This document shows positions 12,587 through 24,609 of a stretch of DNA of 64,000 nucleotides, piece by piece (position 1 is the first letter of the stretch; every line of letters starts with the position of its first letter). The notes under the pieces are model-generated. The model saw only the letters and a program-made list of their open reading frames with translations, made no database searches and had not been told where the DNA came from. The stretch comes from Oikopleura dioica (taxonomy: Eukaryota > Chordata > Appendicularia > Copelata > Oikopleuridae). Location: NCBI GenBank assembly GCA_907165135.1, contig OU015568.1:15201208-15265207 (forward strand), written 5' to 3'. The translations under genes were made by a program, and so were the position numbers.

Positions 12587-15500
12587 ATGGCCGATGATTT
12601 TAAGAGCATTCCAGATGACCAACAGACAAACGATGATCAAGGTAAAATCATTACTTATTTTAGTAATAAATAGAAGCTTTTATAAGGGCCGATTATTCCT
12701 TACAACTACACGGAAATCCGACGCCAGAAAACAAAGAGAATCGCCCGATCTTTACGGACAATTCTTGTTATAACAAACATCGTCTTCTGGTTTGCTGGAT
12801 GTGGAATGCTCGGAGTTTCTATTTGGCTTCGATTTTCAAATGATTTTGTGCAACTTTTATCCAACTTCAACACGCTGAATATCATTCTTTTGGCGATGTT
12901 GGCGGTTGGTGTTTTGTTCTTGGTTATTGCTCTGATTGGAACTTGTGGTGCTAATATGAAGAATAAGATTTTACTCATAGGAAGGGATTTTTAATTTTGT
13001 AAAAAGTAAACTCATAAATTTTTAATTATGGTGAACGATCTCTAAATACCCAGGGAACACCGAGGGAACCAAATTTGGCTCTTCTCAGCGGGATATCAGC
13101 AGGATACCGGATGCACTCTTATCGAAGTTCTCGATCTACCTTGACTTTTCTTATCTTATGTAAAATCTCGCAAAGCCTATCTCTGCGCAACTTCAACCGC
13201 AGCCATGGTGGAAGTCATCGTTGTTCTAGTCTGGGCAAGTTTTCGCGAGAGTTTCAAAGACCACTTTGCCGACTGGTACGAATCTGTCTTTCATCTTTTC
13301 GGTACGGAAAGTGAAGCTAATAATCGTGATATCGTCGAGTCATTTCAAATTTACTTGAAATGCTGTGGATTGAACTCAAAAGAAGATTTCATGAACCTTG
13401 GCTTTGCTGTTCCAGCGAGTTGTTCCTGGAAGTCAAAGAATGAAGTGGGCGTAATTATAACGACCGACTTTGAGCAAGGATGCATCGAAGCTCTTTCTGA
13501 TCTGATTGGAGAATATCAAAATGTTCCGTACTACGTTCTTCCTTCTTTATGCGGATTACAGCTTATTGGAATTATTTCTGGAATAATCCTGCTTTTATTT
13601 TTGGTAAAACACGACGATTTAGCACAAGAAGATTCCGAACTCGACTCGGAGCTTGATGACCATGATAGAAATGCTCCCATTGAGCTCCCTAAACCAAAAC
13701 TTTACAGGATTCTAAAACGCTCAATCGACACATTCGGACTTGACATGGAATACGACGAAGAACGCAGAGGTCACGTGGTTCGAGGAATCAATGAGAAATC
13801 AAACACGCACTACTCGGGATTAACACTTGGTTCGCGAGTCATCGAAATCGGCGGGGTTATCGCTCAAAATGTGTCTATCGGCGAAATAAAAAATCACATG
13901 AAAGCAATTGGCAACGAATTGAAAATCCTGGTTGTTGAAGAAGCGGCTGATATGGTTTACAAAGAATACAAAGTTGCTGTTAATCTCAGAAACGTCGCTG
14001 GTGTAACGGCTGAAGAAGTTGATTACTTCCCAAAATATTGCACGCTAAAGAAATCGGGCAATTTTGGTCTTGGATTTCATTTGCTTTATTTGGAAGATCG
14101 AAAAGGCATTTTGATCCAAGAAGTTGCGCCACGTGGAGCAGCCGCCAAAGCCGGGCTCAAGATAGGCGATCGTATCGTAGAAGTCAACCATGAAAATATT
14201 GAGACTCTCAAGCCATCAGAAGTCATTAGCAAGATTCGGGACTCCGGAGACGAAGTCGCCCTCGTTTTAGTCGATCCAAGAACAGATGGCTACTTCCGAA
14301 AAAAGGCCGTTACAGTGACAGCTAGTCTGGCGGAAAACTATTTTGATGGAAGACCAGGGATAACCAAGCAGCGGCGAAAAAATACGGAAGCAGCCCAAAT
14401 CCGACCAAGGTACTGCAGATTGACAAAGGTGCCACAGGAAGATTACGGTCTCTACGTTGTTATTGATAACAACCGAATTGGCCAAGTCATTCGATGGGTG
14501 GATCCTGGAGGACCAGCTGATCGAGCAGGTCTGAGAATCGGTGACAGAATTATTGAAATCAACGGTCTCAATGTGGAGTACGAAACTCACAAGCGTCTTC
14601 TCGCCACAATCAAGGCCGGAAGAAATCTTGCCCATTTCATTGTCGTCGATGAAGATTACGACAAAAAATTCACAAGGAACAAACCAAGACTTATTCGAGT
14701 CACACGAGGTCAAGCGAACGGATTTGAAGGACTTGGGTTCAAAATAAGATTGGACGAAGAAAAGGATGGGCATTATATCGACCAAGTGTTTCCGAATGGA
14801 CCAGCAAGCGAGGCCAATCTGCAAGTTGGTGACCGTATCATTCAGTTGAATGGTCACACCACTGAAGGTATTGAATTCGAAGAAATCTATCAACGACTTG
14901 AGAATTTTTCATCATCGCAGTGTATTATGCTGGTCACTGATACTACGGCGAACGCGCATTACAAGTCTATTGTTGAGTTTAAAACTCAAGGAATTGAAGA
15001 GAACGACTGGGACTCCCAGTCGATCCCTGATCAGCCACTCTTCTTGCCGACTGATTTTGAGTCGTCTGATACCGAAACTGACTACACTGATGAAGATCAA
15101 AGTACTGTCCATGGTGGTGACACCTACTCCCTTTCAAATGCAGACACTCAAAGTTACTTGTCTGATAGTACTATCGCCAGCTCTAGAAGAATCGCACAAA
15201 AGCTAGGGGCTCCAAGAGTTTGCCACATTCAAAAGAGTGATTATGAAGAGCTCGGATTCTTCTTGGCCATTGACCGTGATCGAGATGGAAACATTATCCG
15301 ACGAATCGAGCGAAACGGTCCAGCTGACCGAGCTGGTCTTCGCGATGGAGACAGAATTCTCAAGATTGATGGAATAAATGCCGAAAAATGGTCCCACGAA
15401 AAGGTTGTCGAAACAATTGTCAGCGCGAGGAATGACTTTACTCTGACTGTAATCGATGAGCGATCTGATGATGCCAGACTAAAGAACCGTCCTTACATCT

Positions 15501-17623
15501 TCAAAATCATGAAGGGCAAGGGAGGTTATGGTTTCTGCATGTGGCACGATACTGATGGCCATTTTGTTGAAAGCGTTACTGCCAAATCGCCTGCTGACAA
15601 AGCTGGTCTGAGAACTGGCGATCGAATTATTGAAATCAACTCTGTCAACATCGAAAAAGAAAACGTAGAAGACGTCTTTTATCGAATCAAAGCCTGTCAT
15701 AATATGGTAACACTTCTCGCCGTGGACTCAAAGACGTTTGGTCTGATGAAGAAGAACAGGATTTCGCTCGACAAAATGAAAGCAGAACTCGGTTTTTCCG
15801 GATACAAGGACTGGGTCGGGCTCCGAAACAAGCGCCAAGCAGTTGACAAAGATGGCAAAAAGGTCAATGTTGTTTACAAAAAGCCGAAATTTACGTTGTC
15901 AAAAATGAGAAAATTGGCGATGAAAGTTGGGGCTTCCACATTGCGAATCAGTTCTCTTTCATGGGTAACGAAGATGAAGAGGGTGACAAGAGCAACGGAC
16001 ATGTTGTTCATTGGGTTGAAAAGGGAGGACCTGCTGATTATGCTGGCTTGAGAGATGGCGACAAAGTTCTTCAAATTAACGATACAGAAGTCGGCTCCCT
16101 TCCATACGAAGAAATGATGGAGATTTTCAAAAAGGTTGAAGGAGACGAACTCAAGCTTGAAATCGAGTACGAAGATATGGCAGACGAAGAGCAAGCACGC
16201 GACGTAGAGATCGTAAAAACAGATGCGGAAGAGCTCGGTTTCGTCCTTTGGTTCGATGAGAACGGACATTACATCGAAGACGTCACCATTGGCAGTCCTG
16301 CTTATAAAGCTGGTCTCAGAGGAGGTGACCGGCTGCTGGAAGTTAGCCATCATAATGTAGAGTTGGATGATCACGAGGCTGTTGTACAGCTCGTGAAAGA
16401 ATCTGGAAATATGGTCAGCCTCAACGTTCAGTCAGTCAAATCAAAAACGGCTGGTACAGGAAAGGTTTAAAACGCTCCGGAATTAATCTGAATTTCTACA
16501 AGAGTATTACAGTAAAAAATTTTATTGCATCTTAAAACCTTCCAAAGCTACTGTTGAGCGAATGGTTCACGTTCAAAAAGAAAACGGGTCTTTCGGCTTC
16601 AGTATCAATCACGACGAAATCAACGAAGGATATTACATCAAAATGATTGCTGAGGATGGCGCGGCTGCTAAAGAAGGCATCAACGTCGGAGATAGAGTTC
16701 TCGAAATCGACCGGGATCCCATCAATGAGCTTTCATTTGACGATGTCGTCGCAAAGATCAAGGGAGCAGAAGTGTTGACACTTACAATCTTGTCCCAGCA
16801 TAGAACTGATAAGACAACAGCGAGGCCAAAGGCGAAGGATGGCGATGCTAAAGATAAAGGTAAGAAAAATCTTTGATGACGATTTAACGGTGTACTGTAG
16901 TTGACAACAACATCATCAAAACTCTCATGGGCGAGGAGAAGATCGACTACGTCGTCAAGCCTCGATTCCTCCAGCAGAAGCGCGATGAAAAGCGCGGTAG
17001 TGACTTCAGAAAGAAGACGAAGATCAACGAAGATCTCAAGAAAGAATTGACCCCAGAAGAGATCGCCGAAAAGAAAGCGAAGAAAAAGAAATCTGTAAAG
17101 AAGGGGGTTGCTTTTGGAGGAACTGAAGTTGCTATTATCGGTAATTTTAGCTTTACCATTGACATCTTTTAATTGCTAATTCAAGGTGATGATGGAGGAG
17201 TGGAGAAACCAAAGACTGGTCTTCTCAAGCATAAAAAGAATAAAACTGCCCCTGAATCCGCAGAAATGAAAGCCAGGAAGCGTGAGCGAACTATGGCCGA
17301 CATGACCAAAGGTAACGGCTGATGAGAAGTCTTCATTGACCATGTTTTTTTCTAGCAATGCGAAAACGTACTCTTGAATCGCGAGAACGCGTGATTGAAA
17401 AGCAAGATGCGAAGGCTGAGCGTTCGGCAGAGAAGAAGTCGAAGCGCTCTGGCAAGAGTTCACGATCTTCGAGAGCTAAAGAAGGCGATTCCGAAAAGTG
17501 GGATTGGGAAGATGAAACTGCTGCTGCCATGAATTCCATCCCAGAAGGTTTGCTATTCCTTTTGCCTTAGAAATAACTGTATGTTTAGACGTCAATTCGG
17601 AAAATGCCTACATGGAGATGTAA
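12587..17623 (+). CDS. Tetraspanin fused to nine PDZ domains
   Basis: Exons: 12587-12641, 12687-12980, 13176-16459, 16548-16859, 16901-17140, 17186-17311, 17356-17547, 17589-17623; about 1,512 residues. The N-terminus is a tetraspanin: helix 1 (IVFWFAGCGMLGVSIWL), helix 2 (AVGVLFLVIALIGTCGA), helix 3 (AAMVEVIVVLVWASF), a large extracellular loop with the diagnostic CCG (LKCCGLN) and further Cys, then helix 4 (LIGIISGIILLLFLVKH). The cytoplasmic tail carries nine PDZ-like domains at about 13690, 14020, 14390, 14690, 15205, 15485, 15885, 16205 and 16560. Several resemble NHERF/PDZK1 domains (GPADRAGLRDGDRILKI). A basic Lys-rich tail follows. Two introns look GA-AG. One -1 frame break occurs at an AAAAA run near 15880. 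Inferred role: a membrane organiser that scaffolds receptors or channels directly beneath a tetraspanin web. Confidence 0.85.
12981..13175 (+). other. Probable GA-AG intron in tetraspanin helix 3
   Basis: The upstream exon ends ACTCATAG and the intron starts GAAGGG. It ends CGCAAAG before CCTATC. The join rebuilds the tetraspanin sequence across helix 2 to helix 3 (KILLIAYLCATSTAAMVEV). No GT donor exists before the first in-frame stop. GATTTT near the 5' end can pair with AAAATC near the 3' end. Confidence 0.7.
16460..16547 (+). other. Probable GA-AG intron between PDZ8 and PDZ9
   Basis: The boundary reads GGTACAG|GAAAGGTTT at the 5' side and ACCTTCCAAAG|CTACTG at the 3' side, and phase is kept. 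AGGTTT and AAACCT, plus GAA and TTC, are complementary just inside the ends. A GT donor 5 nt downstream with a different acceptor (TTGAG) is an alternative. Confidence 0.6.
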
Positions 17624-18849
17624 AACTAACAAAATTAAAAAATGTGCCCAAAAATGCTTTGCCAGTTTCAACGGTAGTACAAATGCACCAACAAAATGCT
17701 TCTTCTTCAGCGACTCAACAATTATACAAACTTCTGTTCAATACTTTCCATTATTCTTTAAAAATAACACTGATATAAGATGAATAAATGCAATACTAAT
17801 AAATAAATATAAATCCCTCCTCGTTATTTTATGGGAATAATCTTTTGCTTAGTCATCTGGTCGTCAAATAATGAAGACCAAAATGAATGCCCAAAATAAA
17901 AAGCAATTACTGAAAAGCCTTTTTAGAAATAGAAAATAGAGAAGATAAATGCCGTTCTATGGAATTTTGCTTCACTCGCGTAAGTTCGGCGGCGGAGATT
18001 CTAGATATGCGTGGGCTAGAGAGATCACCTGAATTGCAGGTTCTAACCCAATCAGTCCGATTGAAGACTAAGAGAGCTGATAATTTTTCGGCTAAATTGC
18101 CAGTGAGAGAGCTGGACTTTTAATAATTGATTAAAAATTAACAGGTATTGAAATGCTCAATTAAACATAAGGATAAACTCAATAAGAGTTCTAGTGAACT
18201 ACTATATGAGTGTGTTTCCTCAGAAAAATGCTCATCATTCGTTAGGATACTTTCGTAGGAGTGGCTTATCTAGTTAGATTATCATTTATGATGAAGAATA
18301 CGTTTTTTTGGTTACTCTTATGCATTCTTCTCCAAAAATGTTATTTTAACGGGATGGGCCACTCCTACGAAAGTCAAGTTGAGTCTGGTTCAAATTCTGA
18401 AAACTACTGATCGCGCGAGGCCAATTTTTAACCTACGCAGCGCATCCAAACTCGTCCAATCTTGCGCGCTGCTTCACCTTCCACAATATTCTCGTCAACT
18501 TCTCGTCGGATTTTCTTTTTCTATCGGACTTACAGTCAGTTACAGTACTAACGATGATTCTTGAGAGAGATTGTTTTTGAGAAGAAAAGCGCGGCTGCTT
18601 GAACGGAATTCGCGCCTCGAAATCGAGCCTTGAATTTTATGAGCTACTTGAGCGTTTTTGTTTGACACCGGCTCATTTTGAGATGTTTTTGATTGGATGT
18701 TAATTTGCAAGAGAAAAGTGATTTTATTTGGTCCTTTGACAGAAAAAACTCAATTATTTTTTCCACTTTTTTACTTTTGAAACCCATTTTATCCACCTTT
18801 TCGATGATCAAATTTGAAATTCATGAAATTTATCGACATCGTTTTAGAC
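17624..18849. other. Intergenic region before AP-3 beta
   Basis: About 1.2 kb without a recognisable gene. It contains a polyadenylation-like AATAAATA cluster near 17790, the inverted repeat at 18249-18374, and the AP-3 beta promoter. A TCGTTTTAG acceptor lies 2 nt before the AP-3 beta ATG. Confidence 0.55.
18249..18374. repeat. Perfect 17-bp inverted repeat with 92-bp loop
   Basis: ACTTTCGTAGGAGTGGC at 18249-18265 recurs as its reverse complement at 18358-18374. No clear target-site duplication flanks it. It could be a small MITE remnant or an RNA hairpin. Confidence 0.75.
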
Positions 18850-21312
18850 ATGAAAGATGCATCTTCGAGCGGAAGTGCTGACGACGGAGCGATACTTGCA
18901 GATGGAAAGAAATTGGACGATTTGCGAAATGCGCTGGAAAGCGGAAAAGACCAGCAGCAAATTGATGCGATGAAAAAAGTCATCGGCTACATTGCAAAAG
19001 GTAAACTTAAATTTCCAGCGAAAGATATTTTTATTTATTTTTCAAGCAAAATTTAAATATTGATCCGCGCCTTCTCTTTTTGTATTGATCGCGTTTAGGC
19101 CGAAATGCGTCTGCCCTCTTTCCCAATATCGTCAAACTTGTCGCCTCCTCTCAGCCCGAACTCAAGAAGCTCGTCTATGTCTACCTCGAGCGCTATGCTG
19201 AGGAGCAGCAAGATCTTGCTCTTCTCAGTATTTCGACTTTTCAGCGAGGTCTCAAGGATCACAATCAGGTTAGAATCAACGCCAATGATCGAGTCCATTT
19301 ATTACTCTTTTCTAGTTGATTCGAGGCTGTGCCCTCCGAGTTATGTCATCGATTCGACTTCCCATCATTTCCCCCATCCTTCTCCAGGGAATATCCGAAG
19401 CATCAACGGACATGTCTCCTTACGTTCGAAAAACCGCGGCTCATGCGATCCCCAAGCTCGCCTCAATCGATCCAGCGACGCGGGAGCAACTGATCGAAAT
19501 CATCTCACGATTACTTGGTGATCGGGCGCCCTTGGTGGCCGGATCTGCTGTGCTAGCTTATCTCAGAGTGTGCCCAGATAGGGTCGATCTCTTGCACAAG
19601 AATTACCGCAAACTCTGCCAAATGCTCATCGATGTTGACGAATGGGGTCAACTCAGGTTCGCGAAAACCCGTAAATACGCGACAATAAAACAATGCCATT
19701 TAGGTTTCTCGAAGTACTCACTCGTTACGCGCGAACTCAGTTCACTGCGCCTAAAGCGGGCAAACTTGACTTCGACCATCAACTTCTTTTAACAGCCTGT
19801 CAGCCGTTGCTTCTGAGCAGAAACGCAGCGGTCGTTCTCAAAGTCGTCGCAACTTGCCAAGAGCTCGGAACTGACGAAGACATTGCAAAGACCATCGGCC
19901 CTCTGATGAATCTTGCGAGCGGTGATCGCCGAGAGACAAAGTTTCTAGCGCTTGAAGTCGTCTATCGACTGGCTTGTAGCTCTCCTCATCTGGTTTCTCC
20001 GTATCTCAAGAACTTTACGATCTTCTGGGCAGAGTCGGAGCAGATCGCGCTTTTGAAAATAAAGAGTAAGAAAAGTTTCTCGACTGAATATTTATTAACT
20101 CTATTCATCAATTAAGTCCTCACAAAACTCGCCGTTGGCTCCCCAGGCACCGCTCATCAAGTCAATCGCGAGCTGGAGACGATCTCATTTTGGGACAAAG
20201 AAAAACTTGCGACAGAAGCAGTCCGCTCGTTGGGCGAGATCGCTACCGTGCCTGAGTTAACTCAGACCACGCTCGTCAAGCTGATGACCTTAATCAACGA
20301 CAAGAGAGAAGTCGTCTCTGGGGAGGCCGTTGTGTCCATCCAAAAGTTAATTCAAATCAACCCGGAGCGAAACGAGCCCGTCATCAAAAAACTCGCCCGT
20401 CTTTATATAAGAGAAACTGTTGGAACCAGCAACGCCAAGTGTTCTATCCTCTGGCTCGTTGGTGAATACGCTCATTTCATCTCAAAGGTCGCTCCAGATG
20501 TTCTCCGCGTCGCCGCCAAAGCTTTCATCAAGGAAGTCGACGAGGTCAAAATGCACACGCTTACACTCGCTGCCAAGATGAGCGTCCAAAGTGAAATCCC
20601 AGAGCAAGTTGCGCTCGCCACGACTTATGTTTTCAACTTGGCCAGGTACGATCAGTCCTACGACTTGCGAGATAGAGCGCGCTTCCTCAAGAATCTCATC
20701 TTTGGCGAATTGGAGTTGTCCAAATTTTCGAAGGCGATTTTGACAGCTCCAAAGCCTGTTCCGACTAAAGTGGAGGTCGACGAGCGATTCCGTTGTGGAA
20801 CACTCTCTAGCAGCCTGGGAATCGAAGCGCGAATGTACTCAGCGTTACCAGACTTCGCTCTTGAAGCGTCACCCTCATCACTTCGAGAGCTTCCGAAGCC
20901 AATCAAGAAGGCCCCTGCCAAAACAACAGTTGCGAGAAAAGCGAGCAAATCAGTGAGCTCGAGTGAGTCTGAGAGCGAATCCGAAAGCGAGTCTGAATCC
21001 GAAGATTGTACGTCTGGACCAGATGCTGAGAGCCAATCTGAAAGTGAATCAGAGTCCGAAAGCGAATCGGAATCATCTGAAGGCGAACCAGAGTTGTCAG
21101 AAGAATCGGCGTTGGTAAAAACTGCGATCACGAATGCTGCAGAGGCTGTAGCTGCCGAGCGAGCTCCTTCCGAGTCCGGAGATCATGCTGTTGCAATCAT
21201 TGAAGACTCATCAGACCCAGAAGCGCCGCCTATCGCTGAAATTATCATTAATCCGGACAGACAAGCATCGAATGATTCCTCGCCCGAACCCAAGTCCACT
21301 GTATCGTCGTAG
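18850..21312 (+). CDS. AP3B1: AP-3 complex beta subunit, lacking the C-terminal appendage
   Basis: Exons 18850-19000, 19099-19268, 19316-19656, 19704-20065 and 20117-21312 encode about 739 residues. The adaptin N-terminal solenoid is well conserved ([68 protein letters not shown]). It ends in a Ser/Glu hinge ([10 protein letters not shown] repeats) typical of AP-3 beta. AP-3 sorts cargo from endosomes to lysosome-related organelles. The protein stops shortly after the hinge. Vertebrate AP3B1 is about 1,090 residues and has an appendage ('ear') beyond the hinge, which I do not see here or in the next 900 nt. The ATG at 18850 was chosen because it follows a TTTTAG acceptor; an upstream ATG at 18823 is in frame. 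Paralogue identity (B1 or B2) is not resolvable. Confidence 0.9.
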
Positions 21313-22244
21313 CGAAAAAGTTTCCACTGATACTTCATCTCTAGAACATATTCTAAGTCATTTGTTTCTTATCAAACTCATTTGTGCAATATTTACTACA
21401 GTGCATGTTTCTCCTACTTTTCTTTCCACTTATTATGTCTTCAACGTCGCCCTTTCTTCAGAAATTTAACTAAAATCAACCTTTTAGAGCCGGGATATGC
21501 GCGAAAAATGAGCGAATGTACTGCCTTCTGTTCTTGATACCGCTACTATTAGTTCCAAAGCCAGACAACGAGATTTTATCTTTTGAAATAGCTATTTTTC
21601 GATGTAAGTTTGATTATTATTGCAATTTGGAGAGCCTAGCAACGCTTGATCCTTTGGATCACGTGATAGAATTCGAGATTTTCTAGAACATGGGTTGGGA
21701 TGGGTGTTGTTTTCAAAATTTAGTCAGTTGCGAAAACAGCATCCAACAGGTAAGATGTCCGGATTTTCGTTCTTTTTACTCTATTTTTTCACGAAAAAGC
21801 TTGCTTGGGTTATTTATTAATTGTTTTTACAATAAGTCTCAAACTAAAGAAACTTCTAGCGCTGTGCCTATTATGCACATTCGTTGAGCTGCGCCCATGC
21901 TTCCTGTGCGCCCTCATCTTTCTGGCATTATTGAGCGGCTTTTGTATCAACAACCAGAAGGAATGTATTTTCTTGACCTAGTATTTGGATAAATTTTATT
22001 CAATAACCATTTTCGAAACTGTCTCTTTTTGTGATACAATCAGAAACTGCCATCAACTGCCGCGGGCTCACTTCGCCGTTCAAAACTTGTTCACTTGAGT
22101 TTTTGTTTTCGAGCGAAAGTGCCAGCCCCAGCGGTTTTCTCGATTTTCCTTGTAAATTGCTGTCCAGAGATCACCACTAGATGCCTTTAAAATGTCCCTG
22201 TTCAGAGAATAATCGTTGTTTTTATTTAGAAAAAGTCGAACAAC
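21313..22244. other. Intergenic region before the VDAC pair
   Basis: About 0.9 kb with no exon I can support. It holds the AP-3 beta 3' end and the promoter of the first VDAC. Confidence 0.5.
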
Positions 22245-23282
22245 ATGGTTCACGCCGCTGATATCGGTAAGGCCTCCAAGGACTTTTTGAAGAAGGACTT
22301 CTTCAAGGGAAATGAGTTCAAGGTGACTCAGGTAATTTTTCAATCTTTTCTACCCTTCGTCAGCTGTATGTTTAGGGCTGCTGCAAGGGTACCAAGCAGA
22401 CCACCACCTTCAAGCTTGGTGATGCCGTCAACGCCACTCACAAGATCGAAGTTGGATCCGTAAGTTACAGTCTTTTTTCCTGGACTAAAACAGCTTTAGT
22501 GTACTTACACCAAGCTTCCAACGACGATCAACCTCGGCTCTACCACCGATGCTTCCACCGAGTGGACCATCAAGTCTGGCGCCACCAAGACCAAGTTGAC
22601 CCTCGGCACCAACTTAGCCTCTGCTTGCGATATCTCCAAGCTCTCCCTCAAGAAATCCTTTGAGTTCAACAAGTAAGCTCTTTTTCTCAGCCACAGATAC
22701 TAATTTATCATCTTCAGGGATATCTCCGGCATCCAGACCGCCTTGAAGTTGGAAACTTCCGCCAAGGGCACTGACTTTATCCAGCCAATCAACGTTGGCC
22801 TCGGCTTCGAAAAGAAGGGCTACCAGTTCGGTGTCACTGGAACTGTTCCCTCTATCACCGCTCCCGCCTTCAACGACGCCAAGTTCGCCGTTGCCTTCGC
22901 TGGCTGCCCCCACTTCCAGGTTAGAAGAAGCTTGAAAGACCTCGATTAAAAATGATCTCAGGTCTCTGGAACCACCACCAAGGGTACTGACTGGGCCCTG
23001 AACGCTCTCATCAAGCGAGACGGTCGAACTTACGCCGTTGATTTCGACACCACTTCCATGGCCGCCTCCATCGCTACTGAGGTAAATTCCTGAAGTAACC
23101 GACCGGTGCTAACTCCAATTTAGCTTCCCAACGGAAAGGTCAAGGTTGGCTGCGATGGCGTTCTTTCGTCCTACCAGAAGTTCCCAGTCTCCGAGACCGT
23201 CGCCGCCCGATTCGGTTCCTCTTTCAACCTCACCAACGGAAAGATCACCAACATCGGCATCGGTGTTGACTTCTCCCTCTAA
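22245..23282 (+). CDS. VDAC: Voltage-dependent anion channel (mitochondrial porin), copy 1
   Basis: Six exons (22245-22331, 22376-22459, 22500-22672, 22721-22919, 22962-23081, 23124-23282) encode about 273 residues, the usual VDAC size of about 280. The N-terminus (ADIGKASKDFLKKDFFKG) matches the VDAC amphipathic helix region. The rest is alternating beta-strand sequence rich in Gly, Thr, Lys and Ser (TKTKLTLGTNLASACD), ending in VDFSL. The protein forms the outer-membrane pore for ATP, ADP and anions. Codon use is strongly biased to C-ending codons, which suggests high expression. A second VDAC gene follows in the same orientation after 291 nt, so this is a tandem pair. An ancestral duplication is inferred, but the two sequences are very diverged outside the N-terminus. 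Confidence 0.85.
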
Positions 23283-23573
23283 GAATTATTTATTATCGAA
23301 ATTAATATTAATTTATTAAATTGTCCCATTACATTCACTCTTTCCATCGAGTTCAATACAAGAATTTACATGTGCTTTCGTAGACAGTGAGAGGAGTCAG
23401 GTTATCATTCAAAATCCAGTACATTCCTCTTACTTTCAGACGTCGTACTCTAATCTATTCCTGTGACACAAATGCATGCTCTGAAAGAGGCGTGACCTTT
23501 CTGGATTATCGCCCCTTATAAGCCCATGCCCTGATGCTAACCTCCATACTATTCAGATTGAATATTTGAAAAC

Positions 23574-24609
23574 ATGGTCGTTGCATTCGCCGATGTTGCC
23601 AAGGCCCCCAAGGATCTTTTCAAGAAGGTAAGAGACTCAGAGATAATCATGCCTCTACTTCCCATGTTTAGCCCTTCAATGCTGGCAAGACCGATATTGA
23701 CATTAAATCGGGTATCTTCACCTTGAAGAACTCCGTTGCCGGCGACAAGCTCAAGAGCGAGCTTGAATTCAAAGCTGAAGATGCCCTCCTCGGACTTGGC
23801 AAGGGTTTCACTCTTCCTTTGACCAAGAAATACGACGGCAAGGTAAAGATAATTTATGACTTCGCCGATTTTTAAGGATTTTTTAGACTGTCAAGCTTGA
23901 GTTCAAGAAGGCCTTTGATAGCAATGGCAACAAGCTCAATGTGGACTTCAATACTAACATCGTCCCTGAGTCTGGTAAAGAGAACATTCTCTTTCTTTAA
24001 TTCAAAATATTTTAGCTGCCTACAGCCACACGCTCAAGACGAAGATCACTGGTGCCAACTTCGTCGCTGGTGTCGACCTCTCTGTCGACAACCCAGCCGG
24101 CGCTACCTTCCACGCTTGCACTGCATTGAAGAACAACACCATCGGTGTCTCTGGCTCCCTCTCCGACCCCACTGCGCTCAATTACATCTATAGCCCATGT
24201 GGAGGTCTTTTCTTCGAGACCAACTTGAAGAACCACACTCTTCACCTTTACAAGAAGGTATGCTTTGACACTCATTATCGTGCCAAATGATAATAATTAT
24301 TTAGAGCGGTGATACCGCTGTTGCCACCCGAGTCGGATTTGCCTGTGGTTCCGCTGACTCTTCTTTCGCCCTTGCCGTCAAGAAGTCCTTGGCTTCCGGC
24401 GCAGACCTCTCCATCAAGGCCGACCAGTCTGGTTCCATCGATGTCGCTCACGTTTCCGTAAGACCAAACAACGAAAATGTACCAACTTACTAACAAATTT
24501 CTTTCAGAACCTGAGCGATGGCGTTAAGATGACCCTTGGAGCGAACTTCAACTCGCTCAACCTCGCCGCTGCTCCCAAGTTCGGCGCTGGCTTCGAGTTC
24601 AACTTCTAA
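23574..24609 (+). CDS. VDAC: Voltage-dependent anion channel, copy 2
   Basis: Six exons (23574-23627, 23672-23842, 23887-23974, 24016-24257, 24305-24457, 24508-24609) encode about 269 residues. The N-terminus (FADVAKAPKDLFKKPFNAGK) aligns with the conserved VDAC start. Beta-strand segments follow (IDIKSGIFTLKN, KGFTLPLTKKYDGK) and the last strand is LAAAPKFGAGFEFNF, close to the usual VDAC C-terminus. Function: mitochondrial outer-membrane metabolite pore. Its own promoter region of 291 nt contains a TTATAAG box near 23516, about 55 nt before the ATG. Strong C-ending codon bias suggests high expression. Intron positions partly differ from copy 1, so the duplication is probably old. Confidence 0.85.

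Noticed and set aside
15874-16374. 166-codon minus-strand frame opposite the PDZ array
   Set aside because: Antisense shadow of PDZ7-8; the plus strand carries the domain motifs.
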